This document shows positions 1-13,600 of a DNA stretch of 64,000 nt, piece after piece; position 1 is the first letter of the stretch, and every line of letters starts with the position of its first letter. Both the position numbers and the translations under genes were made by a program. The notes under the pieces were generated by a model that saw only the letters and a program-made list of their open reading frames with translations, was not told the origin of the DNA and did not search any database. This DNA comes from Phalacrocorax aristotelis. Taxonomy: Eukaryota; Chordata; Aves; Suliformes; Phalacrocoracidae. The stretch spans positions 26,452,975 through 26,516,974 of the forward strand of contig NC_134283.1 of assembly GCF_949628215.1 (NCBI RefSeq), read 5' to 3'.

Positions 1-1625
1 ATATTTATATTTATATAAACTGTATTTATATAAACTATAATAAAATAGTTTTTAAGCCAACCTTTTTCTAAATTGCATATGTGCCTAAACTGCCACACAC
101 CCAGATGTGATACAAACAGCATCCAAGCATCCAAGTCAACCTTTCCAAGGCATATTTTCATTGTGCAAGTGGTTTTGTTTATAGATTAATCAGATATTAA
201 ACCAAGTCCTCTTGCCTTGGTGAGGAATTCCAGTGGGATCTATATATGAGAGCAGGGAAGCTGTATCAGACAGAACTCAAATCTAAAAGGCAGGAGATAA
301 ATTCAGGGTGCCATTGAATTAGCTGCAATCATCAGGGACGTAAGAGTGAGTTTGTACTAAACAGAAACAAAGCTAAGAAAAAGGAATGTAAAAGGGACTA
401 TATAATCTCAAGTTGGTATTTATTTTGGACATAAGAAGTCTAAGAATGGGGCTTTAATAAAAAATGGATCCCAGCCCAGAAAAGCTGTGTGAAATATCTT
501 TATAGTTAGCTTAATTTGACAATTAGGTAATGGAAGGGAACTGAGGAAACATCTTAAAGTAAAAGCTACAAGCTACCATAAAGCTGTAAGTGTTTGTTTA
601 TTCCTCTGCATCACAGTCTCTAAACATTACTGCTTCAGTAAATTTTTCACCTGAGTAAAATAAATTCATTTTTGCTTTTACTTTAAAGGCTGCCTGGACT
701 TAGATGTTATTCACAGCAGTTAAACTGCAGTCATTCTGTCCTCTAGAGAGCAATCCTGAACAGAGGTATCAGCTCATCTTCACGGGGTACCAAATACCTC
801 TGCAAAACTGAGGATCTTGTGGGACTGGACATTCCCACATGAAATTACTTTCTATGTCCTACACTATTACTGCCATTACCCTAAAATACCAACTGTGTTG
901 ACATGGCACAGATACACATCTTTCTAGACTCTTTTATCAGCAGCCTGTAACAGAGGGAAGACAGGAGAAAGGCCCCATTCACAAATGCAGACAGAGGCAA
1001 AACTGAGAGTGCATTCCCATTTCCATCCAATGACCAGACAGGTTCTGTATCTGTTAGATTATGCTTCCTTGCTAACATCTGGGTTATAATTTTCCTCCAT
1101 GTATCTTCCTAAGGCTTGTTAATACGTCATTAGTAATTTAGTCTGAATCATGATTTTAGTTTAGTTTGCACCCAAGGATTTAATTTCATTTCATAATTCT
1201 ATTCAGTCAGGCTATTTTCCAAGCAAGGACTGCTCTTTATTCCGCATTAAAATCCCCAGTGAATCTGAAGGGTGGCTTTTCATGCGGATACTCTAAGTCC
1301 TTCAGCTTAATTCATTGGCTTGAAACACCCTTTGCCTTACTTTCACACCCTGCTAGTCACATTTTCATTTCTCACTGTAGTAAATTTAAATACAGAAGGA
1401 CAAATCACAGATGAGAATTATTTGTATTCAAGTTGGCTTCAGTAACATTTCGTGCATTTTCCATGTGAGTTGTTCCCTAATCTCTATCGAACTGTACGCA
1501 GAATAAGTGTCAGATAGTAATGTGTCTTTTGCATATAAAATACACGGAGGCTGAAATATCTTTGGGAAATCAAGAATCAAAGTTACAAAAAGCCACTCTA
1601 GAAGAAAAGCATTCAGTGGGAATAA
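1..1625. other. AT-rich sequence, no gene seen
   Basis: No open frame with codon bias, domain motif or splice-bounded exon is visible on either strand. The sequence is AT-rich and starts with a short TATTTATA-type low-complexity tract. I see no RNA gene and no recognisable repeat before the old CR1 that begins near 1630. Confidence 0.6.
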
Positions 1626-1629
1626 CAGG

Positions 1630-1860
1630 CATTTATAGAGTTACAAATGATATTATAGTCATTTAGTCTAACCTCATTATAAAATAGGCCAAAAGAGTTT
1701 CCTGAAGTGATTTCTATGTAAACTAGAGGGACTTATAGATGAAAACCAACTCCTCATTTGAAAATATCCAGCAATGAAGAATCCACTACAACAATTCACA
1801 ATTCCTTCCTTTGGCAAACTTCATGTACAGTCAAAAATATACCTCTTTCTAGTCTGAGTT
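1630..1860 (-). repeat. Old, diverged CR1-type LINE 3' fragment
   Basis: The plus strand reads like the reverse complement of an ancient amniote CR1/L3-type 3' region: a 'gtcatttagtctaacctc' tract, then 'ccagcaatgaagaatccac' about 110 bases on, then a 'ttcctttggcaaactt' tract. These are the usual landmarks (the site-of-damage phrase, 'gatggagaatccac', 'ggtaaattgttcca') in strongly mutated form. No coding part remains. It ends where a younger CR1 starts, so the younger copy probably landed inside it. The family call comes from pattern memory, not alignment. Confidence 0.55.
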
Positions 1861-2215
1861 TCACAGGATTGGGTTGGAAGAGACCTCAGGAGGTCTTTAG
1901 TCCAATGGCCTGCTCAAAGCAGAGGCAGCTCCAAGGTCAGACCAGGTTGCTCAGGGTTTTACCCAGTCTGGTCTTGCAAGGATGGAGAGTGCAAAACCCC
2001 TCCAGGCAACCTGCTTTGTTACTTGACTGCCCTCGTGAGGAAAAAGTTGCTCCTTATATCCACTCAGAACTTCATGTCACACCTGTCACTAGATGGGGAA
2101 ATTCCATCCATGAAATTCATATTTGTTGGAAAAGAACACCTCCACCCCACCTGCCCTGACATTATCATTGCTTTAAAACTGTTTTTTGGACTTCCACCAG
2201 ACTAAATATCCTGCT
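1861..2215 (-). repeat. CR1 LINE 3' fragment, 5'-truncated
   Basis: The plus strand shows the reverse complement of a CR1 3' end: 'ggattgggttggaagagacc', 'aggtctttagtccaatggcc', then the 'tccaggcaacctg' and 'ctgccctcgtgaggaaaaag' tracts in the order expected for avian CR1. CR1 elements are non-LTR retrotransposons that usually insert as short 5'-truncated copies lacking a poly-A tail, which fits this piece. The short open frames crossing it are by-products of the repeat, not genes. The distal boundary is approximate. Confidence 0.8.
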
Positions 2216-5200
2216 CTGTGGATAAGATACTTGTAGTGTTTTGGCTTCAGAAAGGCTTTGGTGGATGGAAAAATCAACCTACTAGCATGGAAGAACTACT
2301 AGTCTAGAACCTAGATATCTTGAAATATTCGCACCTCCCTATAAAGAAGTACACGTGCATGCTATGAGACATACAATACTTTCACTGTATTTTATGCTCT
2401 TTCAGTTTTCACATTAATTTTGCAAATATCAAATGTCTCTTCTACACCTGACCCAGCCTCCCAGATCCAAACAGGCTTTTTTTTTCCACTCTGCACTGCA
2501 GTCTCTAACCACCCAGATAAACAAAAGCCTTGTTTCAATCTTCTCCTTTTCTCATGTTGATTTTCCTTTTGTAGGAGTAAGCTAATATCTGTTTGGGAAC
2601 CTGACTGTGAACTCTGCCCTACCTGTTTCTCAAGAGTATCACAAGTTCCTTCTTCGATGACCATTTACCACCCAATAAGGCTACTTTTGGTTATTTCCTA
2701 GATGTAGGTCACGAAATCACAAGGCAAGAAGCTCAGTCACTGTCAAGGGCCTATATAGCAACCTGTAGGTTCCCCTGTACAACAGCAACACGGTCATCAC
2801 CAACCCATTTAGCCTGTAGCCAAGAACTGACCTAGCTGAAGAATAAAAAGAAATTCTGTTTACTGTAGGAAAAAGCTCCAGACTTTCATGTCACTTTCAT
2901 GACACTGTTAGGTCAGACAGGCCTAACAGTGAATCATGTGGAGTGAAAACCCTCATCATTAAATTCAAGTGGGTTCTGGCCATGATTTCCACCAGCGTAT
3001 TCATTATATGAATTTTCTAGCAGATATTACATGCATTTTTAAAGATACTCTCTAAAGTGTTTCAGGTGCTGAATAATTTTACTTATTCTATTACTTATTC
3101 TATCCTTATTTAGGTTACCATTAAGTAGAGAATCATTTTTCAGACTAATTTGCTATAAGTAGTCTTGATATAGAAATTGCTGAAAGCACTTAAGTTACTT
3201 AAGGACACACCTTCCCCAGGCACCTGAAGACCTTAAAGTTGGTTATTATCTTAAAACAATTACTTTTTATTTTCTTAGATACTTAGCATATGAATCAGTG
3301 GACCTTGTTCTTTTGCTTTCCATCAAGAATGGTATGTACTTACAAACAAGAGACCTAACTTCCATGTTCTGTTCCTTTAAGCACCACCAGTCAAAAGGAT
3401 CTCAAATAACAACTGGCTCTTCTCTGATCCTTTTCTACCTTAACTGACGCAAGATTTTCATTTATATATAAGACATAGTTCCCTGTTTGCTGACTCTGCA
3501 AGTTTCTTACACAATGACCTGGATGCACTCGTTTATGTTCCCAGTGTAAATACTGAAGTTAATACCAAACATAAATACCAAAACTGTGAAAGCCTTTCCT
3601 TGACAAGAATATGAATTTTGCTTCACTCCCCCAAATGGCCAGAATTTCCCAATTATCTGATTTGTTTTAGTGCCATAATTTTCTCTTTCATAGTATGAGT
3701 ATACAGGGTCTTAAAAAGCCCACAGATCAGTAAACATTGTAAGAAATGTTATTTAAATCCTCCTAATGCCTTTCAGATTCTGACACAAATAATAACGATG
3801 ACACTACTATAACATTATCCTCAATGGTACGTTTATATATAGAATAAAATAATAAAAGCATTATTTTTTATTTATTTGTACTGCTTGGGAGATTCAGCTA
3901 TGGATCAGAATCTGACTGTTCCAGGGACTAAATGAATACATACAGGCAGCAAGGTGCAAATACACGGCAGTAAATTTGTAGTCGGCAGACTTTTTCACGT
4001 GAAGCAAACTATTAATGAAAAGTTTCATAACCAATAGGGAGTTACCATGGGAAAAGCCTGGGAAAGACCTTTCCATACAAGATCTGTGTACTACAAACTC
4101 ATATATCAAAACCCCCGTTGGCAATTGGTGAGGTGCAAAAGCTATCCACAAATACATAAACATGTTTACATGATGTAAGTCAGACTCCAGAACTTTTTAT
4201 CTGCACCCTTTGCATTTCAAAGCCCAGCAATAATATTCAAATACCAGAACCTAATCCTGCGGTCAATCTACGTTCCAAAGTGCTCACTTTTTTGTAAATC
4301 TAAAAATCTATTTAGGTTTTGATCCCATGTAGAATCCATGTAGGTTTTGATGTGGCCTTCTTGAAGACCACATACTACTCTGAGATTTTTGTTTGTTATC
4401 TAACCAGCAATTTAAACTTTCCTACAGTTCCAGAAGCATTCTAATTGCTTAAAAGTGCATATTAAGCAGCATAAAGAAGCATTTGTTTGCATTTAACCAA
4501 CAGTACTTACTAATGGCTTTCCTTTCATAGGCTGAATTGTTGAAGTAAGGAGGTGGTTGCAGAGAAATAAACTAAACTGGCCACTAATTTTAAGCCATCA
4601 AGGAGGAAATTAACATATGTTCCAGGTACAAAGCCCACATATTACGAATTTGGGCAATTTTCTAAGTGTTTGTGTTCCTTTATCATTCAGAACTGGTACT
4701 TTATTCACACTGTAACCTCACAACTTATCCATTAATTTTTCTATGACATATCCATTGTTAACAACATTATTTTGTCGTTCGTTAGATTCTTAACTTTTTA
4801 GAACTTAAGAAAAAAGCTTGAAAGTCTATACTGTCTAAATTGCAATCTTCTATTACTAAAATTTTAGCTAATACACTTTTCAAATAATATTTTACAGAAC
4901 TCCCAGGAGTCTATCCCTGAACTCACTGTAAGTTGTTTTGGGGATTTTTTTGGTTAGTTTGTTTGTTTTCATATCAAGGTAAACATGAATCTAAGAGGTA
5001 TTTAGGACTTCTGGACTAGACATATTAAAAAATTACTTCCAAAAGTGTCTTGAACTGGTGGGTTTCTTTTATTCTTAAGGTTGCATCAGCTATATTTCTC
5101 TACCTTGGCAAAGTCATTTCCATAATTAATGAAAGATTTTCCATTCCTTTTCACAGACTAGTTAGCTCCACACATCAGGACCATCTGTACATAATTTTTC

Positions 5201-8200
5201 AGTTTATTTTGGGGCAGAGCAAACCAGAATTTCACACCTTACAGAATACAGCTATGGTTCTTATTGGAATGCTAATCAGCTACAATTTTTTTTCCATAGC
5301 TCTACATTTCCATACTATAATATAAATACTTAGTAAATTAAGAATTTCAGTTTACATAAATTACATCCTTTTTGATAGTGTTCTCATAATGAAAAAAAAG
5401 CATTTTAGCACACGAAATAAAACATAAAAGATAGGGAAAACAAAAGGTAATATAAGGGAACATAGTCAGAACCTTCCAGAATCTGAATCTAGTTTTTGTG
5501 GACTCAGCACTTCTAGTGCATCTGACAATCTGATTACTGCATATAGCGTTGCAGTTGGAATTACGCCACATGCACAAGCTGACTACTCATGACCTGAGAA
5601 AGCTGCGTGTTTCACTATGAGAAGTCTTATAATTAGAATCCTGTTAATGATAAGTTCAAATAATTCTACTAAATTAGATGGACACCATCAGCAGAAAATT
5701 TTAAGGCTGACCCCAGAGTGAGCCTCACAGATCAGTTAACATCAATGATATTCTATCAGGTTTGGGCAAGTATATAAAGTGCAAGGCTCACTATGCCTTT
5801 TTTCCTCTGAGGTCTGCCCTCCTTCAGGAAGTCTTTACCTCTTTATCAGTACACCCTATTTATATGTCTTTTGGTCAGAAAAGCGAATCAGATTCCATTA
5901 ACGAAACATGAGACAAATTACATACCTATGCCTAAACTATAAACTTTGCAGCTTAATTGTCATGCCACTAGAAGGATCTTTACCCAGAGCTCCCTTGCCT
6001 GTTGTCTACAGCACGGTTTCCAAATACTTGTTGTTCATCTTCTGTTCCTGTGCATCCACCAGCGCCTCCTGACAGTTACTCTGAACTGAATAACTTACAC
6101 TGTGACTACTTGCAAGTACTGGCTGGATTAGCTTTGGAGTTACTGAGAATTATCAAACCAGCTACAGGACTAACTGTCGCCTATAGTTTCCCTTTCAGCT
6201 TTTGCAGTGAAATTTTGTGATCAGCTTAGCCAAAACCTAAACAACCCATGTACACACAGAGTTAGGAGCACTCTGAGTACCACAAAGAAACTGGAAATTC
6301 TTACACAAACAAAAACACAACACTAAAGGATTAAGTAATACAAATACAATGGTATTTCTTCTGCCAGTTAGAAGCAGAGAAAGAACCAAACTGATTACTG
6401 GGAGCTACAGGCTGGCAGTTCCGTACAGCTCTTTAATGGAACCATGGTAAGGGAAACGAACATCTGTAAAAGATAGAAGATCCTCCAAGATAAAAAAGAA
6501 ATTAATACACACTGGTTATAAAAAGACTAGAAGTTTTCTAAGCAATCAAAAGAGACTGACATTTCAGAATACCCTTTACACACTAAAAATAAGGGGAAGA
6601 CTCAATTTATGTTAGCTTATATAAAATATTAAGGAAGTTATATAAGTCCACTAGGAAATCCTTGCTCTGTTCTGCTCTGAAATGGCTGGAATGCACAGTG
6701 TGAAAACAGAAACTGCTGCCTACCAGAGGTACAGCACAAGTGAAAAAACTGTGCTGGCAAACCATAGTTTGCTATAATCAATAACTCTTCCTGGCTGTGA
6801 TTAAGTGGACTAGATTAAGTGAAATAGCTCTAACAATAATTGCTTTTAAACCTTAGGTCTCTGCATTTCTTACAAACTTTTAAAATAAATGTAAACTGTA
6901 ACTCAAGTGTCTTTTTGAACTTTTTGCATTGCTAGTAAGTGGATTTGTGTTTAAAGAGTATTGCTGAGTTCCACAAATTCTTTTTGCCTATCTATCCAGA
7001 GCCCAGATCCAAATTTCAGTCTTCAAAGAGTTTCTCTAGCCTTGAACTTTACAAGCATCTTATAAACCTTTGCCTTTCTTTAGGCACTAAGTTCATGCTG
7101 GTCTCTCTACAAAATAGTTTTTCTTCCCTTTCTGGGGGCAGGGAACACAGTAATGACATCTGTTTTGTCCATCTTAATTTAGATTTTCTCTGATTTTTCC
7201 AGGTATCTCTGTGTATCATGTTATGCTTAGTCATAAATTTGGTCAAAAACCTTTTAAGAAATTTGACTACAGAGAGAAACCTTGAAGAAGAGAAATATTA
7301 CACTAACTGAAAGCAAAAATATCCATTTTAATGTATAATACTTCCGATAACATACCTGGATCAACCTTCTCTGTTCCACTGTGCAGTATTAAAAAGACCC
7401 GACAGACCGATAGGGCAGTTCAGATGAAATGAGAACTACAGTTCAGCTGAAAAAAGAACCAGACAAAAACTTCTGAACTTAATTGTTTCCAAATTTTTAG
7501 TTCAGTTTATATGAACTTTGAAATGTCCAAATCCCAGATTTACATATTTTATCAGTATCTAATTAAAAAAAGCTCCTACATACACTTAAAATTCTTGGTA
7601 CTTCCAGGTGAACTTATATGATCTGCAGTCATTTTGAGCCAAAGGCCAAAATGGAACGAAAGAGCAATGTTAGGATACATTTTCTTTCTCATTATTCACT
7701 ATAAGATCGATATTCTTACCCCATTATAACTAATCAATCCTCTTATTTGAGTATGATCTGCATGAGAGATCCTGCAGTAAAAGCCAGTGCAGGCTTTACC
7801 ACATTCTGCTTATTGCAGAATAATTGTTTACTGGTGTTCCTGATTGCAGCCCTGATTACACCTCTTTTAAATTTGTGCTTTTAAAAATTTATTTAACATA
7901 CTGACATGAATATATGGCTGTTTAATACTACAGACTACTGCTATCTGAAAGAAATATCAAAAAATAAGGCTGTGATTATTTTTCCAGACTACAGCTCTTA
8001 TCAAAAATTTGTGACAAGAAGCTCCTGCAAGGCACCTGTAAGTCGAGGAAGCCCTTCACAAGAATATAAAAATAACCTCTTTTCTTGCTCCAACTCTTTC
8101 TCTTGCCCCATCAAGAGAGATAGTTTCAGACTTGTAAGAAAATGCTATTCATTTAGTAATGACTGACCTTACCAGCCTTACTAAAATTTTGTGCTGGAGA

Positions 8201-9980
8201 TTAAGCAGTCAATGTCAAACAGTATACTGAGATACAATAGCAGAACTATTGCTGAGTCATGGGATAATAATACGATTAAGCAGGGTGGATTTCTTTGCCA
8301 ATGGCAGAGAAAAAATGTCTGTTCTCTAATATGCATGGATGAGAAAATCTGCAGAAGAGAAAATCCTTTCTATAATCTTAGTGTCAAAGTCTACTTTGAC
8401 CCCTAGTTTATACTCTTGAGGGCTTCATATTTACTTGGTAAACTGAAGAGTTTTGATATGTTCTCAAACAAAAAAAAAGAGGAAAAAAGGCAGAAAGCAA
8501 GCTGGCATCTAAGTCCTTAAGGATTTTTCTCTGCTGCTCTGCATACCTCTCATATGTACTGCAGCAAGGCCCCAGCAGGACTGGATTGTGGTGCTGATGT
8601 GCATGTTAATAAAACAGCATTGTTCAACAGCAATTATCTTGGTCAAGCAGCCTTCATTTTATAGGGTTTGAAGGGACAAGGGTAGTACCAGGGGAATAAC
8701 AAAATAACGAGGTGACGACCGTTGATATGCTGTGTGTGTCAGAAACTTAATGTTTGCACTCATTAATTGGTGGTTCATACTGTTACTTTAAAGCAGGAGC
8801 TCAGGAGACTCAAATCTTGAGTACTCAGTATTCATTTTTAATGGTGGTGAAGAAGTCAGGCGTTACAATTTGGCAACATGGCTATCTAATTTGCCTGGAG
8901 CATGTGATGAATATTAATCCTGACACATATAGAGGCACTGCACAATTAAATAACAATGCATGTAGTGAGGACAAAGGATAGGTAGGTCACGTGTTTAAAA
9001 CCAAACCCAGGGACAAAAGGACTGGGCATTGAGGTGGAACTTTGTGTTATAAACATTGATTGGCTCTACTGTGAGCACCTGTCTATGCCACTGTGAAAAC
9101 TTCATGGTAAAACATCATTGTTTGGCCTCAATCCACAAACAAGTAATCAGATTTCTTACTGTACGGGTAGCTGAAGTCAGAAAAGTTTGTAACAGGCCCC
9201 ACAGCACATGTGATAAAAGAATTAATACAGTTTCCTTTTCCTTGCGTATACTTTATCTTATTTTTTTTTAAATGTACTGTGGATCTTCATTTAAACCATA
9301 GTATTTGTCAAGTAAGACTGGTGGGTGACACACTCCCCAAGTCTCCCCAGATATTCAGCCACGTGGGGCTTTTCTACTAGCCACAACACCACAGAGAAGC
9401 TATAAAAGTTAACTTTCACGTTCACATTTTTAATCTGAATCTTTATAAGATTATAAATGCTTTGAAGCTCACTAACACAGGCATATCTCTTCTGGTGACA
9501 CTGGGGACCCAGCAGGCTTATTTATTCAACACTGACCTAACCAAGGCACAGTGAGGTGTACTACTTTTGGTATGTCCTACTGTCACCTATTTGCCATTCC
9601 AGTGCAGTATGGCCAAGTATTTCCTGTAAATTGCCTTTTTTGGCCTAGTGCAATTTGAAAATCAGTGAGTGACAGTCAGCTTATATGTTATGCTACTTGA
9701 CTTTTAAGTAGTCCTTCAAAGTTGGCTGCTAGTCCTGGAAATAGTTGCAAAGCAACGTCCTTATGTCCAACATATTGAAAAGGTTGTTTCTAGCTGTGGC
9801 CCTTTTTATAAACAACTGGCATTTCAGCTTCTTAGCCTCCTCTGCTTTGGTTGTTAAGGAGCCTGTGTTTTAGTGAGAAGCAGCAATCATGGCAGTGATG
9901 CTGCAGTTCCACCCAGATGCAACAGCAACTACTATTAAAAGCACTAAGAACTGACTTTCACCATAGGGGCATTATATGAA
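2216..9980. other. Gene-free AT-rich stretch
   Basis: Nearly 8 kb of AT-rich sequence in which I find no convincing coding exon, RNA gene or recognisable transposon. The open frames here are all under about 95 codons, have no domain motif and look random. A 12-bp direct repeat ('acttattctatt' type) lies near 3080. It could be intron or intergenic DNA; nothing in the sequence decides which. Confidence 0.55.
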
Positions 9981-9984
9981 ACCT

Positions 9985-10640
9985 GAGTCTTGCTCTGCAT
10001 CTCTCGGGCTGCCCCTGGCCCAGCAGCAGGCTGTCACCTCCTGCCTGCACAGCTCAGCCACTGCTGGCCCCTCCCTGGGAGCAGCACGCTGGGCTGACAG
10101 GGTAAGCCACACATCCCTCCCCACTCTGCACCTCGGGTGCATCTTTGCTTAGCAAGCATGGAGCACATCTGGCACAGGGTGAGCGTGTTTGGGGCCAGGG
10201 GTGTCAGGGCCTTGAGTCACCAACAGGCTCTGCAGCCCCCACCCCAGCTGTGTGGCCCCCTGCTCAGGTCAGCTCTGATCCGTCTCAGCCTTTACCCTCC
10301 GATCAAGCTGCTGAGAGAAGAGCTATAAGGCCTTTTCGGGGGCTGCTCCTTTTTCATGGGAAGCTGCTGAGTTCAGTCCCACCCCTTGCCCTTGGAGCAG
10401 GCCTGAGCTGACTGCCCCGAGCAAGCAGTGGGCTGCCTGCAGGGCAGGCAAGCGGGGTGAGGCGGCCGCCCGGCTGCAGCTCCCCAGTCTGCCCTAGACA
10501 GAGGGGTGGTGGGCAGGGTGAGGCAGCAGCTGCCAGGCCGGCCTGTGCTGAGGCAGCCCCAGGGCAGGCCGTGACCTCCTCCCAGCCAGGCCCCAGGCCA
10601 GCCTGGGCTGATTGGCCCCTGCATCCCTACTGTCTGGATA
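9985..10640. other. Isolated GC-rich block, origin unknown
   Basis: About 650 bp of markedly GC-rich sequence with sharp borders in AT-rich surroundings. It contains two similar GC-rich phrases ('caggctgtcacctcctgcc' near 10030 and 'caggccgtgacctcctccc' near 10565), a 'gagctataaggcc' TATA-like motif near 10320 and a 'gcggccgcccgg' CpG cluster near 10460. An AATAAA lies downstream at about 10793-10798. The open frames on both strands are GC-skew artefacts with no domain. It may be a degraded LTR, a CpG-island-like regulatory element or a GC-rich low-complexity tract. I cannot choose among these from sequence alone. Confidence 0.4.
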
Positions 10641-13600
10641 CAACATCAATCTTTAAAAAGCCTCGAGCCTTCCTTGCTTCAGCTTCCTCAGCTATACGAC
10701 TGGCAGCTCTCTCCTCCACCTTCTTACACCTTGTGGAAAAAATAAGAAGAGATGAAAATTAAATGTCAACACCTCTCTAGAGCAAGAGCACAAATAAAGA
10801 GTTCATTAATGGTGTCTCACAGAGGGAGGGTGAGATAGGAAGATATCTGAAGACCCAACTCAGACCATAATTATGTCTACGTTGCTGTAAGAATGCATCT
10901 TCATTGCTTGAGGCAAAAAAAAAACCAAACCAACAACCCTTTCCTGCTCTTCTAGAAAACTCATTTGCTATTTATAAAGAAACAAAAATGGAGATTAGAG
11001 TCTAAGCAGATACAGCAAAAATGCCTGTTACTTGTTCAGCATTAGGGCACAGAATAATAATATGCACCAACTCCTCAGGCTGAATGGAAAGACAAATTAA
11101 AAGAGATGGTGCTTAGGAAGCTGCAAGGCTGGACACAGTGATCAAAAGCTCTTCAGAAGTGGCAGGTTTATCTCTTCCCTGTAGCACAATGCAACCCTGC
11201 AGGAGCATCTCCCCGAAAGCCTTGTGCAGGTTCACAATATTAATAATCAGCCACGGCTGCCAGGGATGCCTCATTCTGCAGTTTAATTTGAGACATATTT
11301 GTCAGTGGTCCTAAACCCCAGAAAGATAAGGTTAATATTTAGTGTTTGATGCCAGCTGGAAGAAAAGGAAGCTTATAGAAAGCAGGCCTACCCTGATAAA
11401 TGCAGAAAATGCTAATAATGTAAGTGCATTTCTTGAATTGTCATTGCATTTCCCTCCCACTTCTATCCTAACACCAACACCTCTGTACACTAATTCATTA
11501 GTCACAGCATTTTACAAATAAATCAGTGTAACCACTCTGAATCTTTCAGTGAATGATAAATGCACCCACACTTTCCCTTGAAAAGGATGTGCTGGTTAGG
11601 AAGCGCACGTGTGCAGGTTTACTGTTGTGGTAATCATTGCAGAATACTGTTACCAGTGTCATTAGCCAGTGTGAGTGTTCACTTATTAGAGCAGCATCTT
11701 TTCCTTCCCTCAAGGAAGTTCACCTAGAGCACTTAGCGTAGATGATCTTAGTTTGGAACGTCAAGAGAGAGATCAATTTATTTGTTAAAAGCCAGAAAAA
11801 GCTGAGAGGAAAAAATTCTCCAGTCCTGAAGAGTTGCTGCTTTGTCAGATTTACAAACTTGTTGGGATTTTAGTTCTCATAATGCAACAAATTAGAACAT
11901 GCCAGGTGAGCTCTTCCTGTATCTGAGATCAGAAGCAAATATGGATATTTATATGTAAACTTTGAGGGAAATACCTGTTGAATAAAATACCACAGGCAAA
12001 ACTAGATATTTCCTTTCCTGTGTTAAGTGCAACTTGCTTGTTTTTAGTCTTCAGTTCAGCAGGTCCAAAACACTTTCCATCCTAAATACATCTTTGCCTG
12101 TAGATAGATGTAAGTCTTAGATCAGGGACAGAATAAGGAAATTTTATGCAAAATTTCTAGGAGAACAAATTTAAGGAAAGTTTACTGATTTCCTCATCGG
12201 TTTTAGTTCTTTGTGGTGGCTGTGGTGGTGCACAACTCTTTCATCCCCAGTAGCTATTTACCAATTATACTGAAGAATATAGCTGGGTTCTTAAAGCTTC
12301 AGTCATTTCTAAATTATGGTAGCCAGTTCTCTGTAGTCCAGATGATCTGTAATCCCTCCAAGTTATTAAAAACCTGTTTTATACTTCCTGCAATCTACTT
12401 TTATAAGTCTCAAATACCGTCCCTCATTTTCTGCAACAGCAACATTTATTTTGAGTGTTGAAGTCAGCATATCATTTTGTCATCCAGTGGAAGAATGCAT
12501 GTAGAAAGTAAAAAGAATTACAGCAGTATGATCCAAAGAATAGGTGTTGGAACAGACCTGGAATTAAAGAGGTACTGAGTTAGCCTTGTTGGCTCTAAAG
12601 CTTGAGGAAAGCGGCTTCTGAAGCTAGAATAATCAGTTCAGCTGAAAGTTACATTAAAAGGGCCTATATTCTCTCCCTATAAAAACACGTCACCTGAAAC
12701 TATATATAATTTTTTAATAGTTTTTATATGGCAGTAGCAGCAGAGCAAGAAAAGATTTGGATTTATTTAGAAGTTTGGGTTTCAAGGGGAGAATACAAGG
12801 TAATTCACAGTCCTTTATAAATGCATTGGACAACCGCCTCATTCTTAACTGCAGTAGTGCGGTCTCTATAGCAAGAACCTCCCTTTTAAAAGCAGTCAGT
12901 TGAAATCAACCCTCTGTGCACTGGTAGGTTTTCTAAAAGGATATATTTAGTGCCTAGTAGTGTGCCTAGTAGAGGGTATAAACCACATGGAATATTTTAG
13001 ACTTCAATAATAGTTTCTGCATGAAATTCCTAAACCAAAAATTAACTGATCATCCTTTCCATGTCATGAGTTATATAAAGCTCATTCTGTTACTGAAGCA
13101 ATCACATATTCTACGACCCAGTTTTTAAGAAGCTGTACAGCACAAACATTTCTAAAATAATCTTCTATATTCTCTTTGATTTTATGATACAAGTTCCAAT
13201 AACTTAGCTGTGCAAAAGTTAAACTGAAAAGATTATGCACAACACTTTGGAGTTTATTCTAAAACTTTTACCTACAAAGCACTGCAGAAAGCTGTATAAA
13301 AATGCCATTTCTGCATAAAAGGCCATGCTGGGTCAAACAGCCACTCATAGAAAAGCAATTGTTCCAAGTAGGCTTGCAAAATTAAATACTTTACAAATAA
13401 AAAAGCAGAGGACACATGTTTACAGATAAAACTTGGAGAATAGAGGATGAAAGGAAAGATAACAGAAGATATTCCATTATTGAAAAGTTAGCTCAGGCAT
13501 AAAGTTCATGTGGAAGAAATCAGAAAACACCAGACAGAAGTTTTATAAAATGTGCTTGTTAAATCTGGGGATGCTTTGTCTTATTTAGATACAAGTTTGT

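Noticed and set aside
10137-10762. Overlapping open frames in the GC-rich block as a possible host gene
   Set aside because: Compositional artefacts: Pro, Ala and Gly rich on both strands with no motif or splice structure that I can support.
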